Assembly (NCBI RefSeq): GCF_022539665.2
Contig: NC_081339.1
Span: 2,566,017 to 2,630,016 of the forward strand
Direction: 5' to 3'
DNA: 64,000 nt
Origin: Daphnia carinata
Lineage: Eukaryota > Arthropoda > Branchiopoda > Diplostraca > Daphniidae
Position 1 is the first letter of the stretch, and each line of letters begins with the position of its first letter. Positions 24,701 to 38,610 of the stretch are shown here, one piece after another. The notes beneath the pieces are model-generated. The model had not been told where the DNA came from. It did not search any database and was given only the letters and a program-made list of their open reading frames with translations. Position numbers and translations under genes: made by a program.

Positions 24701-26981
24701 TCTGTCGCATGAGTTCTGTTAGCACAGCCTCTTCAAATTCATCGGCATTTAATGAATTTTCGTCAAGGGCAACGCCGTTCAGGAGTACTTGCGGCAATCT
24801 GAGAATTTCTTTTTAGTACATGTACAATTTAAATACTGAAACAAATCTATACTTTCTGAATCCTGTGCGGCGGAGGAAATCTTTGGTCAATTGCCGGCCA
24901 ACGTCATAGTCTGAGTCTTCTCCAAGGACCTCTTCCAAGTCGGCGCTAAACTTTTTCTTCAATAACTTCCCAACGTCATCTACTGTGATGCTTTTATCGT
25001 CTACGACGGCGAATAAGTCCGTAATAAAACTCAATCCGTCCGTAGCGTGGGTGCGTTGAGCTACGTAGTTAAATGCATTGAGAATGGCTACCCCTGGATC
25101 ATCGCGTCCCGAGAGTTTCGGGTCTGAATTGACGGCCATAACTAGGCCAACACGTAGAGGGGCATTGTGAACAACAAAAGATTCTGCCAATTTAATAAGT
25201 GAACGAGCTTCATCAAGCAAAGGATCCACAACCAGAACCAGGTTGTACATGTTTCGTCGGATACTTCGCAGGGCTCCTGGATAACTAGGCCGTAATAGAT
25301 CTTGAATGTTGGGACTCCAGCGTTTATATTGCGGATCCTTTTCTATGTCATTCACGAATAACACGGCGCTGTCTCGAATGTCAACAGCGTATTGGCGCGA
25401 CGGTGGGCTCAGATCCAAAGATAGCAAAGAACTGACGTATTGGGATGGAACACCAATTTTGTGTAGTCCCTCTACAAGTTTGACTTCTTCTCTCAATTGT
25501 TCAAACAGCGTGAACATATCCATCGTGTCAACACTAAAGTGTTGACCATTGATAAAAAGCGCAGCTTCAGATGGTTGAAGACTCAAATCATTGGCGAACC
25601 TCTAGGAAATTAATCATACAGAATCAATAATTATCAGTCATAAAAATGGTTTCGATCAAATTTGCTGACCTGTTGATTGCGTTTAATTTCCGCTTTTAGC
25701 GCTGGTCGAACAGTGGTACGGACTAAAGAACGTGCCAATAGAGGAAAGTTCTGTGCTAGTTGTGCCATAATTTTGAGAGATTCGTCTTTAGCAGCACTAA
25801 GGATGCGTTCAGCGGCTTGCAAACTGAGTTCTTGTAGTTGCCATACTTTAAGAGGTGCCAGTTCTTGGGACTCGTCTAGCAGCGCTTGTTTTAATTTGTC
25901 CAGTTTAGGGGCCAGGTCTGGATTGAGTACTTTCAGCTTACTGAATAGGAAGCCTTCAATATCGACGTCTTCATCTTCAACTTGTTGGCTTGCTCCTTCA
26001 TCGCCTGGAGCTCCGCTTTGCTCTGCAGTGACTTTAGTATCGTCTTGCGCCTTGTATTCGGTTGATTTTATTTGAAGTTCAACACCGTATCCTTTTAAGA
26101 GGAGTCATTTTTACTAAGCTGTTATAACAAGGCTAAGGATTTAATAGTTACCAGAGAGCCTAATTTTAGTTCCTTTGCGGTCACTTATATAGTGCCTCAT
26201 GATGTATATGATTTCTCCTGACACTGACAGTGGTTTGAGTGTATGGTGGAACTCTGTCAATATTTTGGACCCTATCTCACCATAAAGAATGACTACTGGT
26301 CTATTCTTCGACATTTTACCAGGATATTGGTGATCCAGCTTGTACAATTCTGGACTCCTAGATGAAATATAAACAGCATGAATTGGAACTACTACTGTTA
26401 AGGTACAGAACAAACTTACTTTGGCTTTTCATTCAGCAATGCTTTAATAAGACTTGGATCACATGTCAATTTACCATTGATTTCGGCAACTGCCTCACAT
26501 TTTTGCTCAGGCACGCCTTGTACCATTGCAATTTGCTGAAACATTTCAAGTTTGGGAGAATAAACATGCAACCCTAATGAAAATTTCATGAGGGACACTT
26601 GAGCCTCAGACAGGTATTTTCGTGAGAGATCCACAAGAACTTCATATTTGCCCTTGTCAGTTTCTATCAAGAAATGTTCAAAATTATAAATTTTATTATG
26701 CAAAAATTATGATAAATATGAACAATAACTGAAAACATACTTTCATAATACTCATTGGTATTCAGAGACAGATCTTCAAGAAACGACCAGAAATATGACG
26801 GATCCTCGTCATTCAAAAATTCCGCAATTTCCAAGGCTATCGGTGTTGCATTCCATTTGGCATTTAGTAAAGTTGATACAGTTCTAGTTTTCCCCTTAGC
26901 ACCATCCGCTGTTTCGCTGGCAGTTTCTGAAAACCGCAACTGGTAGAATATCAGACACAAAAAGAGGGTGGTAAATTTCAT
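21768..26981 (-). CDS. UGGT1: UDP-glucose:glycoprotein glucosyltransferase (UGGT)
   Basis: UGGT is the ER folding sensor: it adds glucose to N-glycans of misfolded glycoproteins so that calnexin/calreticulin rebind them. Eleven exons (26981-26741, 26663-26420, 26357-26152, 26091-25670, 25601-24853, 24798-24671, 24598-23993, 23916-23576, 23508-22493, 22422-22259, 22174-21768) give 1507 residues; human UGGT1 is 1555. A signal peptide ([13 protein letters not shown]) is followed by the long thioredoxin-like sensor region. An acidic stretch ([10 protein letters not shown]) falls in the middle. The GT24 catalytic domain covers about the last 280 residues: [15 protein letters not shown], the metal-binding DxD in [24 protein letters not shown] and [14 protein letters not shown]. 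The C-terminus is HDPSEF, not a usual KDEL-like signal. Confidence 0.97.
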
Positions 26982-27914
26982 TCTTCGTTTTCCCTTTAAA
27001 AACCTCTCTTTTTTTACACAAGACCATACACAAATGGCCAGATCTTTTAAACCGGCCGTCTGTGCTGTCACTTGCTCTTTGGTCGGCTGCCTCTCATGCT
27101 TTGATAATCGATCACAGACATTGATTGCATCAAGTTTCTGAAGCTTACGCTAGATGCCACTATGCAGCGATAAAAAGAGAAGTGGAATAACTTATTTCCA
27201 ATATAATATTAATATTATTTGCTACTGATACATAGTTATCTAATAATTCATCAGTATTATATTAGAATGATCAATCAGAACACGTGTGTTTTAACATAGT
27301 ATTTATAACAGAGATTCTCGAATGTTATTAATACTTGTTCGTGTACACAACGCCATTTGACATACACATACAATATCGTTAATATATTCTGTGTGTTCTT
27401 AATACCATGCTTCAATACAATCTTTGCATGCATATACTTTAAAAACCAGAAACAACAACACATCCAGTTTAGTTGATTCGTTGATTAATCGCCACTCGAG
27501 CCCATTTCTGAGAACTGAGCAGACAGGGTTTTTCCTTCTGCTTGTTTGACATTCGAGAATTCTTTTTTAAAGGCCTCCATCATAGTTGTGGAAAAGGTAA
27601 AAATACTAAAACAGTTTCCATTACCAAACCACCAGAACACCAACACTTGAAAACGAAAAGTTCAAATATTGCAACATTTTGTATGATAAAAGTAGGTACA
27701 CAACTTGTTTAAAAATTCATTTAGGGTTAAACAACGCCCAGACACTGTTTCAAAATGCTTGTTTATTTTCGGTCCTACGTTCCTATCTCACGACGGTTAT
27801 TGAAATTCTCGTAAAAACATTGATGATAGTTTCTAAAGCTAGGCTATTGGGCGCACTTTAATAGACTTAGCAGGAATTAGTTGTTTGCTTTACTATGCAA
27901 TGCCCACACTTGCA

Positions 27915-28562
27915 TTTTTACGCCGTTTCTATTATTGCCCTATGCCCGTGGCTTGTGCATCGGACATCTAAAAAAAATGGATTCATGATAATATGATCAC
28001 CACTATCATTTAAGTTAGAATAACATATTTTTCTGAGCCGTGGAATCTGATGAAAATAGAATGACCCGTTGAGACTAGCCAAGAAAAATAAGAGCATAAA
28101 ATCGTTAACGTTGCCAACAATTTCGAGAAAACAGTTGAATGGGTCTACATTTATCTGCTATAGGCATGGACAATTAATTTTTCTCCGAGGCTGTTCTAAT
28201 TTCCATTCTTTCTCAAGTGTTCGTTCCTCGTCGACCACTTCGGTCCTTCGTATGCCTACCTGATTGGATCTTCCTAAGTTCTTGTCTCATTGTGTCGTCC
28301 CAAATTTCCCTTGCAGATGGCATAGAAATCTATTGAAAAGACAATACCGCTGCTAGGCTGGACTTAAGTTCAATTTGTGTAACATCAAATGAAGTATGCA
28401 ATAACATTCAATTCATTATCTCACACAAGTTTAACAATAGTACCACGAAAATGATCAAAACGACCATTATCATGGCTTCGGGGGAAAAAAAATTTAATTC
28501 TAACTGCACGTCATCTTTGTCACCTACCTTTCGTAACTTCAATTGAATCTCCATTGCAGATG
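27915..28562 (-). other. Possible small spliced gene or non-coding RNA
   Basis: On the minus strand, three short segments are bounded by plausible splice sites: 28562-28528 (TTGGCAG acceptor, AAAG/GTAGGT donor), 28329-28260 (TTCAATAG acceptor, TCAG/GTAGGC donor) and a segment starting at 27967 (TTTTTTTAG acceptor). Joined, they keep one open frame from an ATG at about 28554, reading MEIQLKLRK, then ISMPSAREIWDDTMRQELRK, then DVRCTSHGHRAIIETA and a stop at about 27917: roughly 48 residues. I recognise no family. Chance splice signals in AT-rich DNA could produce this, and upstream exons may exist. Confidence 0.2.
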
Positions 28563-31500
28563 CTGCCAAGTATTGAATAGCCAAGTCTTAATTTATGTCT
28601 CATATCAAATTTAATGAATTTACTAGTATAGGGACTCGAAATCTCAAATCATTCTTTGATTTCAATCTAAAGAACTATCATTATTACACTTGCGTCAGTG
28701 ACTAAGTTTACCCATAATTTAAACTGATTCTATATACAGTACAATGAGCTCATACCGGACAGATGTGGTAATCAACCGTTGCGAAATAGCTAATCTAGTA
28801 ATGGAATGCCAAACGTCAACGCAGTTTGATAAGCGAAACAAAGGTAATCGAGTTTAGCAAGAGCCGATCACGCCTTTTAGAATAGATATTGTCTTTATCT
28901 TCAGGAAAATGTTATTTTAATTATACATAACACAAAAAGATTATTATTAGATGTTGGCATCGTTTCTTGGTTTTGATAAAATAAAAGAACAAAGTACGCA
29001 ATTTTGGGCTAGGAAATTGTTTTGGTGGCATAAAATGTTACGTTAATTTTGCGCAATAGCGGAAAAGCTTTGATGGCTCTGTGATCGTCATTCATGGCAT
29101 ATGCTCGGGACATTTGTAATATCATTAAAGCAAAGTTGAAATTTTTCGAAATGACACATAGCAACCCGCACTATTTGATTTCTTAAATCTCGTATTCTTT
29201 GCGGAAATCAGCCAATACGAATTACTCTTTCTTTGCAAATAAAACATGATATTTGCATGTCTTGGCCATCTATAAGTATGTGGAACCAGCGTTCTCCGGT
29301 TTCCCAGAGAATAGCTCAACCGGATTTTGCATATCGGATTACGCGGAGAGTTCTTTAAGAGTTCAGACGCATACTACGCTTCTTTTCTTCTGCTTATCTT
29401 CCTTTGTGCCGTGAGGCAAATTATGATGTAATCCCTTTTTCAGAAACGGAGCAAAAGCTTGCCAAGGACAAATGTGTTGTCGTCTTCTCCATCAGCAAAA
29501 CTGGATTGGCGATTTGTCAGGCATCAAACCTTGTTAGGGTATAAATCCAAACATGGAATTTCGCAGTGGATACTCTGTCTTCAGGAAGAGACATAAAGGT
29601 CATCTTACCTATTTCTTGTTTTGGAAACGTCAAACTAATCAATTAGTTGAACTTTAATTATTCAGGCGCAAACCTGGACGAACCAGTTTTGACTAAACGT
29701 TCAATGTTCTTCAGCTCGTGGCAAAACCCCATGATTCAGCAAAAAGGAAGAATTATATTCTTTGAATTCATAACCAAGCCCTGTCTCAAATATGCTAATG
29801 TTAACGACTTCATCACGTACATACCTCAGTTTAGGCAAGTTTTCACGGATATTTACATATTATGTTACCATAGCCCTGGATGTAGCTTACGGGCAAGTTA
29901 AAACTTGTGAACAAACGTGGCGAATCATTAACAAGGGAGAATGTTTAAAAGGAAATGCTGTTGAATAATATTATTGATAACTGCCAATCGACCGAGCAAA
30001 ATAAAGAAGAGATGACAAGACTACGTCTATACAATGCAGTTTGTGTATACGTACCTAAAAAGGTTTACTCTTACGACACTTACCCATTATTGTTTTTAAA
30101 CCATTCTGTACATGGAGACAAAACTCTAACCAAATGATCGGCTACTGTCTTTACAGAAATTCTTACGTGGTTCGGATGACGATGCTTTGGCATATGGTTT
30201 TCCTAAAATCACACTATCAACTTGGAGGATTTTATATCGAAACATAAGGGTTGAAAATGCGATTACCAGTTCATCGCCGTTACGTAAAGGAAAACCGTGA
30301 GTACTGTAAACAGATCTCACGATAGGATTTCTCTAACTGTTAAATAACTTCTAAAGGTATTCTAATAAGATTCAAATATTCTCAGTTTACGTTCATAAAC
30401 TTAGTGGACAAGTTACGTCCACAAAGTTTATAAACTGAGTCTGTAGCCTCCACTGCGAAATCGGTAAAACAAAGAATGCTTAGAATGCGACCTGGGAAAC
30501 AGGTGCATCAAAAACACTTAAAAAAGGCTGGCCACCTTTTTGTGCTGACGTTTACGGGCATGTGGTCCAGATTGTGAATAAAACGTATAGCGATATTAAG
30601 TCATAGGTATGATTTGTCCTACTAATACTAACATAGTAATAAAAAAAGGTGAAGTAATTTAGTAAACAAAAACACATTTCTTCGCCTTCTGGCACACATG
30701 TGTCATTTGCCACACGGTATTGCACATGTTCTGTTCCATATTGCTAGTCTCCCCTCCCACCGGAAACAGACTCACATGTCGATTTTTAAAATTTTTTAAA
30801 CTATGTGTCTAAAGTAATGGGGTAGCGAAGAGAGGGGCATTGCAATGGCTGTGTCAATTGATGTGAGCCCATTAATAGTATAATTACAAACGCGTTCTAA
30901 AAAGGTGGTATTATTCCACATGGTTTAATGACGGGAATTGAAAGATGCCTCAGGGTTGTTTAAGACTGTAAGAAACGACCGCAAGGACAAACGCGGTATT
31001 CGGCGAGCTTAGCGACTTCTTTTTAGTAGTCCAGCCACTTATTACCGGAGCAGTTGTCGAACGAATCCGGCGGAAAAAGTTCTTTGTTTTTTTCTTAGTT
31101 TTGGTAAGTGCCATCCTTTCTTTAGCTATTGCTATTGCCCAGTTCAGCAGAGAATACTCATTTCTTGCTCATTTTGTTCGATTACAAGCTACAATAAATT
31201 TAAGTTTACGAGTGTAAGTACTGTATACTTACAAAACCAAAGAGCTTGATGGTCGAGCTTGTAGTGTTCTTGTAGAATGTGCTCGAGGGGTAGAGCAGAC
31301 TAAGCAAGTCAATGACACTATTGTCTTCATTTCGTCTTCATCATCAGGTTTGTAATCTGGTGAATAGCCATTTCCATCGATGAAGTGGAGGAGAGTCGGA
31401 TACAAATAGATTTCCTTCACATTCGCTTCATCTTACAGTACGTGGCGGGAAACATGATCACGCACTTTTTGTCTTTTCATCCTATTGCACTAGAGGGTTC

Positions 31501-32393
31501 TGCCAAAGCAGTCGAATCAGCACAATGTCATTCACGTTGGAGCTCATTTCCATCACGTTGCTTGTTAATATCAGCTATTAATTTCATGCCTTACGGGCTT
31601 CACCAGAATAAAAATTACTAGCATTTTTTAAACCCTTGTCTTTGATTATTCGGCGAGCAAGAAATATGTGGGTATAGTAGGCATCAAGCTCAATTGCGAA
31701 CGGGTGTATTAGGGATCAAGCAAAAATAATGAATCTTCGTATTCACAAAATCATGCATGTAAAGAAGAAAGAATTAATAAAGTATTCTGCAAGTGTGAAA
31801 AGTGACGAGTAACCGATCGATCGAAGTTGAGAATTTCCTGCTATTCATCCCCAGCTTACAAAATATTCCTTTATCCAGAAACCTGCTTCACCAGTTCAAC
31901 CTTCTTTTTATCTTGGGGTCTGCGGGGAATTTTGGATCAGTCGTTTGTTTTAATAATATACCAATTGAGGACAACTTTTCTTCAGCCGCAACTGTGTTCT
32001 CTACTGCTTTACGATTATTGAGATGTATCGATAGCTATATACAGCTATCAATCGATTATCATTGGGTAATCTTAATACAAAATGCCAGAGAAATTTACAT
32101 TGTCACATTTCATCCAGAAGGCCATTGTGTTCCTTGTATAGCCTTTCTGTGTGAAGCCAAAAGGAAGGTTATACGAAGGTCATAGAGGCGCAACTTGGTA
32201 TCCCGAGCGGAATAACAACTGGGACTGTCGGGCGAACGAAGCGTCGATAGTTGGTTAGACCAATCAGCAAACGATCCAGTAATATGAAAGCGGGCGGACG
32301 GGACCCCGACGACGGCGGCGCACCCACAAGTGGCGCGACCAAACGATCGTTCTTCCTCCCATCCTTTTCCCCTTGTACAGTTTCGTCCCGCTA

Positions 32394-32432
32394 TACACAC
32401 ACACACTCACACAGACGTACACACTCACACAG
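32394..32432. repeat. (CA)n-type simple repeat
   Basis: An interrupted run of ACACAC/TCACAC units, with CACACA stretches broken by single T and G changes. It is a plain microsatellite-like tract in non-coding DNA. Confidence 0.8.
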
Positions 32433-33365
32433 TTTTGGGTTGGGGAGCCCGTATGGAATAAACTTTTGGAAAACAATACTAAAAAGAGGAAAAATGGAAA
32501 TTCTGGAAAATATTACAAGACGAAAGGCTTCGTTAACGGATTTTCCGGTTTTCGTTCCGACAGCTGCTGGAGTATTTTACCTTTTCTTATAATTGAGGAA
32601 ATACCATTGTGACACACTTATTTTACAATTCAAGCATCGGCTGGATATTACGGTTCAGATCAATTGGCTCGTCAGCCATTTCGTGACGTCAATGCCCTGG
32701 GACACTTTAAGACCTGCGCATTTGGTTAAACCCATTTTCGGTGTTTGCCGAATTGAGTTTGTCAGTACCGCTGAGCATCTTTTGTGCATGCGTTTTAGAT
32801 TAGTCAAACTATTTCCTGTTCCAGATTTGCATTATGCAATCGGTATGAAAGAAAACGCCTTTTTTTTATTTCAAAAGGCTTCAAAATGCTATTGCTAGGA
32901 GTACGAAGAAGCAGAAGGATTTACTGTTTTTCGGCTTAAAAATAACGAATAGTTCAGTCTTTAGACGTCAGCAGCAGGACAATCGGTCCCACTACCTAAT
33001 CAGCTGATGACTAGTACACAAGTATATGTAGTTATGTACACATGTACGATCAAACCAAACTTAGGATGGCATCAAAAAGATCATATCGTCAACCATAGCT
33101 TTATAATGTACCAGGTCATAGTATAAGAATGATTCGTTGACCTCCATCTCGTCCATTCACGTTGAAGTTTTAGGCTTCTTGATTTCGAATTCGCACTGCT
33201 GCTATTTGACACCAATTACAAAAATGTAAAAAATGTATCAATGACCCCGGTCTTTATAAAAGCTAGACGCAAAAGTTATGTTTCGACAATCATGGCAAAC
33301 GGAGATTACAACATACCTGGCGTACGCAAACGATCGTCGCTCCTGAAACCTTGGATGGGGAATAT

Positions 33366-33440
33366 GAGAGAGGGGAGGGGAGAGGGAATAGATATAGATA
33401 GAGAGAGAGGGAGAGAGAGAGAGAGAGAGAGACAGTGAGT
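33366..33440. repeat. (GA)n-rich tract upstream of ATF7IP
   Basis: A purine tract of GAGA units, longest uninterrupted at about 33409-33432, with GATA units before it. It lies about 630 bp upstream of the ATF7IP start. GAGA tracts can bind GAGA-factor-type proteins in arthropod promoters, but here it may be only a microsatellite. Confidence 0.75.
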
Positions 33441-34068
33441 GAGCGCCCCGAGGGTTTTTTTGCTGGAGACGAGTTGTGTTATACTACCAACCGTTGTACT
33501 GCTATTCACAGCCTGGCACCAAGGAACCCAAGACCCCCATTTCGAATCGCTCTGAACACTTTGTACCTTTCTTTTTGTAGGCTTGTTCATTTTTCTTGTT
33601 GGGCCTAGTAATCGTAAAACTAGACATTGACTATTTAGGTAAACGGACGAAAAACATTGCTCGCATTTCAGTCCACTTTTGGTGGCTGATGCAAGTTTTC
33701 GAGAGGAGGCGGTGGCAAAAGATTTTTTTACCTTCGGGGTTGGCAAGAGAGGTCGTCAGGAAAGTGGGAGCGCCTGAGGGTGATCTTAGCTATCGATTGA
33801 AAACTAGAGAAAATTTCGTATCGATTGTGAAAATAGGGAAAGAGCGCGCCCCTCTAGGTTGTTTGTTCCTTCGGCCAACCGTTAGAGTGGTAGAGTTGTT
33901 GTATCGGTTGTACCAGGAGGATCGCAGGACGTAGCGCTCCTGCGTGTAGTTGTTCTAATCCCTTAGCTGGTGGTCGTACTCGAGTGATTGACATCACCAC
34001 CCTCTCTGTGATTTGTAATAGGAACTGTTTTTTTTTTTTTCACGACTTGGATTGGATTCTGTTTCAAC

Positions 34069-36778
34069 ATGGTGGACGATGGAAGAAAAGTGGATCAAGC
34101 GGATCAAGTGATCACGGAGACGACACCAATTGTCAATCCGAGTTTAAAGCTGAAGATCAATTTACGTGATCGTCAAACCATTTATGGCAAACGCCATCGC
34201 AGTTCTTCACCAGCCAACAGCAGCGATTCATCATCAACATATGGATCAACTCGGTCATCAAGCCGCCATCATGCAGTCCGTGCCGGTGGCGTTCAGGCTT
34301 CCTCGATCAAGCGAAACCGCAGAGAACTGAACCAACGGCGTCGTGCGGATGAGGTTGACGAACCCTCACCTCAGACAGAGACTCCGCCCTCTTCGTCCAA
34401 TGGTAAACATTCTTTCTGGCATTGCAACAAGCACCTTTTTCTATTAATTAACAATGCATACTTAATTTTTCTTTTCTAGTAGGTTCTCCAGCGAAGAGAA
34501 ATGCAACGGAAACGGACAGTCGTCATATGGAAATGAGAAAAGTACGAATAGGTTCCGGCGGAGGATTCTCGGAAGTGTCGGTGACCACCAAGGAAAGAAG
34601 GACAAAATCACTCGAATCACCTGATGGAGGCATACCGACTAGCAATATCCTGTTGGTTGACATGAATGGCGATGAAACGCCAAGTTCGATAAACGAGAAC
34701 CAAATTGTTGACCCTTCTGGCTCTCCTCCCGCTTCTCCAGTGGAAAAAGAAGTTAAATGCGAAGTCGAAATGAAAAGTCCCAAACTCGAAACCAAACTTG
34801 AAACCAAACTTGGTGCTGCTACTAGCAAACTGGTTAAGCGACTGACCCGAGAAGTAAATATTTGGTTCTTTCCATCATTTGCTATTTTTCTAAGTGGAAT
34901 GTTAAAAAATAATCTAACTGTGATAATGATTTAGGAGCTGGAGCGTCTGGTGATGGAACAAATGTGTTTATCCATTCGTGAACGTGGCATCACTGGGGAA
35001 TTGGAACGGAAACTAGAAGCGGCCGATGCCCAACTCGACCGATACCGTCGCCGTTCCGAAGCTCTTCATAAGCAGGTATTTTGATTTTTGCCTAAGCGTA
35101 TAGTAATGACGATTCTTTATTTAATGTTTTTTTTTTCTCTTTGTGCATAGGTGTCTGATTTAGAGCTTGTAGTTCGAAGATTCGTACAGCAGTCTAAGAA
35201 TCGCAACCAAACAATCACGCCTCCCATGAAAATGACACGTTCCGTTGGGTTGCAAATCAATCTAGCTTCTCATCCTAGTATTGCACAACAAGTAAGATTT
35301 ACATTTCACGGTATTTCGTCATCCAACTTGCTGACGTCTTGTTATTTATGTTCAGATGGCGGCGCTGAAAAAACCCGCTGAAGCAAAACCAGCCGTTTCG
35401 ATTGTTCCTGCTGTTACCATAAGGCCTGCTAGTAATCCTACGCAATCAGTAGCCACATCTGTTGCACCGTCAATGACATCACCAAATTCTTCCGCCAACA
35501 ACTTGGCTCGAGTACCTATACCACCCAGCTTCACGATGCAATCTCCTGACATTGCTTCTTATGTGCCACAACAGGCCGTGCCCCGCTACAGGACAGCTCC
35601 GCAGAGACGGGTAGAAGAAGCTCCAAATTCACCTAAAATTGCAACCTATGTCAACATTGGCGGTATCAAATCGATCCCTGGAGGCGCCAGTGTTGCAAGC
35701 AAGTTGCTAAAGAACTCGGTCAACATCACGCCTGTGGTACCACTATCGGTGAAACAACAACCTAATCAAAGCCAACCCAATCCTGGCACTGTGGCTGCCA
35801 TGCTCGCTCGGGCACGATCGGCTACTACAGGAGATCTGAATAATACATCTGCCCAGCAGTCCATACCAGCATGTGTTCCTATGGCTCGTTGGTCCAAAGT
35901 GCCAGCCTCTAGGGCCACCACGGTCAATAAAGTTACACTTCCCGGCCGTCTCCCCAACGTCATTGATCTTACTGATGAAGATTTAGAAAAAGAAAGGGCA
36001 GCTGCCGCCGCCGGACGACTTATTGTCCCTAGACCAATGCCCAAAGCCTCGTAAGCATTAAATTGTGTTATCTTTTCATTTGGATTATAACGTAATTGTA
36101 TTTTCTTTTAAATTGTAGGCCGACAAATGGCACAGCTCCTAATGCAACGTCCAATGGACTGCCCCGTGGAGTCGCATTAAAGTCTACTACGTTGAACGGC
36201 CGCTCTCCGTTGTCAGCCAGTAAGGCCCCCATTTCGCCGTCGCCAAATATAAATACCAAACCAGCATTGACACACCCTGCTCCTCTTCCGCCTGCGCCAG
36301 TTGGGCCTGTTAACCCATCGTGGAAGTCTGTCGCTCCCCGGCCAACCCTAGACATTAAACGCGTTGCCAATGGTAATTACAGTTTTCTTTTGCAACTCAA
36401 GTATGCCATTAAATTGAGTTTGTTTTCCTCCATTTCAGGCATTGTTCTATCTTGGAATATGCAAGGAAACTTGTCTCATCACGCAGATATTGCTTCATAT
36501 CAACTGTTCGCTTATCAAGAAGGGTCGGATCCGCCAACAGTCAACGGAAGTGTTTGGAAGAGAGTTGGAGAGGTTAAGGCCCTGCCTTTACCAATGGCCT
36601 GTACTCTAACGCAGGTAAATTTTAGGTGAAAGTTCTGTAAAAGAATTTAATGTAATTGATTTCGTTTTCATTATGCTAGTTCCTTGAGGGTCATCGTTAC
36701 CATTTTGCAGTACGGGCCATGGACGTTCACGGACGTGCAGGACCGTACAGCGAGCCAGGAACCATTATTTTGTCTTGA
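34069..36778 (+). CDS. ATF7IP: ATF7IP/MCAF1 (windei) homologue, SETDB1 cofactor
   Basis: ATF7IP proteins bind and stabilise the H3K9 methyltransferase SETDB1 in the nucleus and so promote heterochromatin silencing. Eight exons (34069-34402, 34483-34853, 34935-35075, 35151-35291, 35356-36050, 36119-36372, 36439-36614, 36680-36778) give 736 residues. The N-terminal third is basic and Ser-rich (KINLRDRQTIYGKRHRSSS). Residues about 225-300 form a charged helical, probably coiled-coil, region (ELERLVMEQMCLSIRERG), the part that contacts SETDB1 in the family. A long Pro/Ser/Ala linker includes VIDLTDEDLEKE, resembling a SUMO-interacting motif. The C-terminus is the diagnostic fibronectin type III domain: VANGIVLSWNMQ, GEVKALPLPMACTLTQF, YHFAVRAMDVHGRAGPY. 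SPCS2 follows on the same strand after 572 bp. Confidence 0.93.
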
Positions 36779-37350
36779 AATTGACTTGCACAAAGACAGA
36801 ATACTATGCGCGTTTACCTCGGTTTGTAGAGGATTTCCTAAGGCTGTTGACTTTTGTCATTGGATATCCGACAAATTACTGCCTAACCTGACCCTTTCAA
36901 TTGTTATTTTCTTATTCATGTGTTTCAACCGATTTTTTGTTTAAAATAAATGAATTGACCAATTCACAGCTGAAAATGTGTGTCGTTGTTTGGAAAGCTT
37001 ATTCGAGGCATGATCAACGAAAGATGTATCTCGTCAGTGATGAAATTCTCGTCTAACGCTCGATAAAACCAGGTATGTAAAAGAGATGGGCACATGGATC
37101 ATAAACGATTGGATGAATCTTGCAGCGGCAAACTTCCCTTTTTTTTTTACTTCCTACTTTTCTTACTTTCATGCTAAAATTCCAATCCCAAAATCCGGCA
37201 TGCTTACAATTTGTTAAGTCCAAATTCCAATTCCACTTTCAGCGAAGTATTGTAGGCTATTATTGAGATGTGGCAACATCGGAGTTCTGAAACGTCAGCC
37301 TAGACGTCAGCAGCAGTTTTACGGCAAAACAAGTATCGTCACAAACAGAA

Positions 37351-38086
37351 ATGGCCGGCCAAAGCGAACAGGTTTGTACTTTCCAAGCAAATTTTATATT
37401 GTACACTAGTTTAACTCTTAACGACTGAGAATTGAAAATTCTGATATTTTGTTTACAGAAAGAACCGGCGAAAGTACTGAAAGTGAACAAGTGGGATGGA
37501 GCCGCTGTCAAGAACGCTCTCGACGATGCCGTCAAGGAAGTCTTGGTGGACAAGTTTAACTACACGGAAAATTTCGCTCTTGTTGATGGACGTCTAGCTA
37601 TTTGCACTCTTGCTGTCAGTATTGCTGGCTTTGCCTTACTATGGGACTATCTACACCCATTTCCACAATCTAAGTAATAAGTATAAAGTTTACACTTATA
37701 GATTTAGTTTCAAACAATGAAATATCTTTTATTTGTACAGGATTGTTTTACTAGTTTGTGTGCTTGGTTACTTTCTTCTAATGGGAGTTCTTACTCTGTA
37801 CACAACACACAAGGAGAAGGGAATTTTTGTTTCAGCCTACCAAAAAGATTCTGCTGGAGGAGGTGCAATGAGTTCTTGGGAAGCTAGCTCTTCTCTGAAC
37901 AAGTATGATGATTTGTATGAACTGGTATTGTCATACAAAGATGGGAAAACCAAGAAAGTCAGGGAGGCAAAATCCAAGAGATCTGTAGCACAGTATTTTG
38001 ATGACAATGGTGTATTATTGATGGAACTTGTGGAACCTGAAGTGACGAAGCTTCACAATAATTTGTTTGGACGCAAAAATAAATAA
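37351..38086 (+). CDS. SPCS2: Signal peptidase complex subunit 2
   Basis: SPCS2 is a non-catalytic subunit of the ER signal peptidase complex that removes signal peptides during translocation. Three exons (37351-37371, 37459-37673, 37741-38086) give 193 residues. The first exon codes only seven residues (MAGQSEQ). The cytosolic N-terminus contains [19 protein letters not shown]. Two membrane spans follow, [19 protein letters not shown] and [19 protein letters not shown], joined by a short loop, and then [10 protein letters not shown] and a charged cytosolic tail ending [12 protein letters not shown]. This order and length match the family. An AATAAA overlaps the stop codon. The gene converges on glycogenin, with 524 bp between stops. 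Confidence 0.96.
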
Positions 38087-38610
38087 ACAGAATTGGTAAA
38101 ACCAAGTTTGATTTTTCATAAACATACTTTGGTATAACCATATTTAATTTTTGCATTTAAAATGATTTAACTTCCTTCCCACATGAAATGTTAAATCTCG
38201 ATGTATGTAGAGGAAAATTAATATGTATACATATTAAGATTATATTTTATTTACCAACTAGTAACGCATTTCCAGATATTAGTTCCTTTTACTACAGACA
38301 ACGGAAATTTGTTTTACCATACTACATTATTCATTTGATTTTCACAGTTCGAACATTTTAACATTCGATATTCATATTTGGAAAGATATACCCATGTATA
38401 TCATATAGAGTCTCCAACAGAAAAAAAAATCATTCACTGAAGTTCAACAAATATTTCCCGGTCGACTCTACGTTTAAGCTCAACACACGATCCCGACTGA
38501 GAAGAACTGCCAAAATACAAGTTAGTAAAAGCAATAAAAGTGTTGGCGGCAAGTATGGCTTTTCCGGCGTTCATACGACAGATGAACTTCTGCATCACGT
38601 ATTGTTCGAT

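Larger units (their letters stand above)
26982..34068. other. Large intergenic region without a confident gene
   Basis: Seven kilobases between the divergent starts of UGGT (-) and the ATF7IP homologue (+), by far the widest gap between genes here. It contains one possible small spliced gene on the minus strand (27.9-28.6 kb, separate entry), simple repeats near 32.4 and 33.4 kb, and assorted open frames (for example 31802-32185, 32593-32898, 33596-33934) with no recognisable domain. Both flanking promoters must lie here, and distant regulatory elements are possible. Confidence 0.4.

Noticed and set aside
31802-32185. 127-residue plus-strand frame in the gene desert
   Set aside because: No conserved motif, no promoter or splice context, and a start that may not be ATG.
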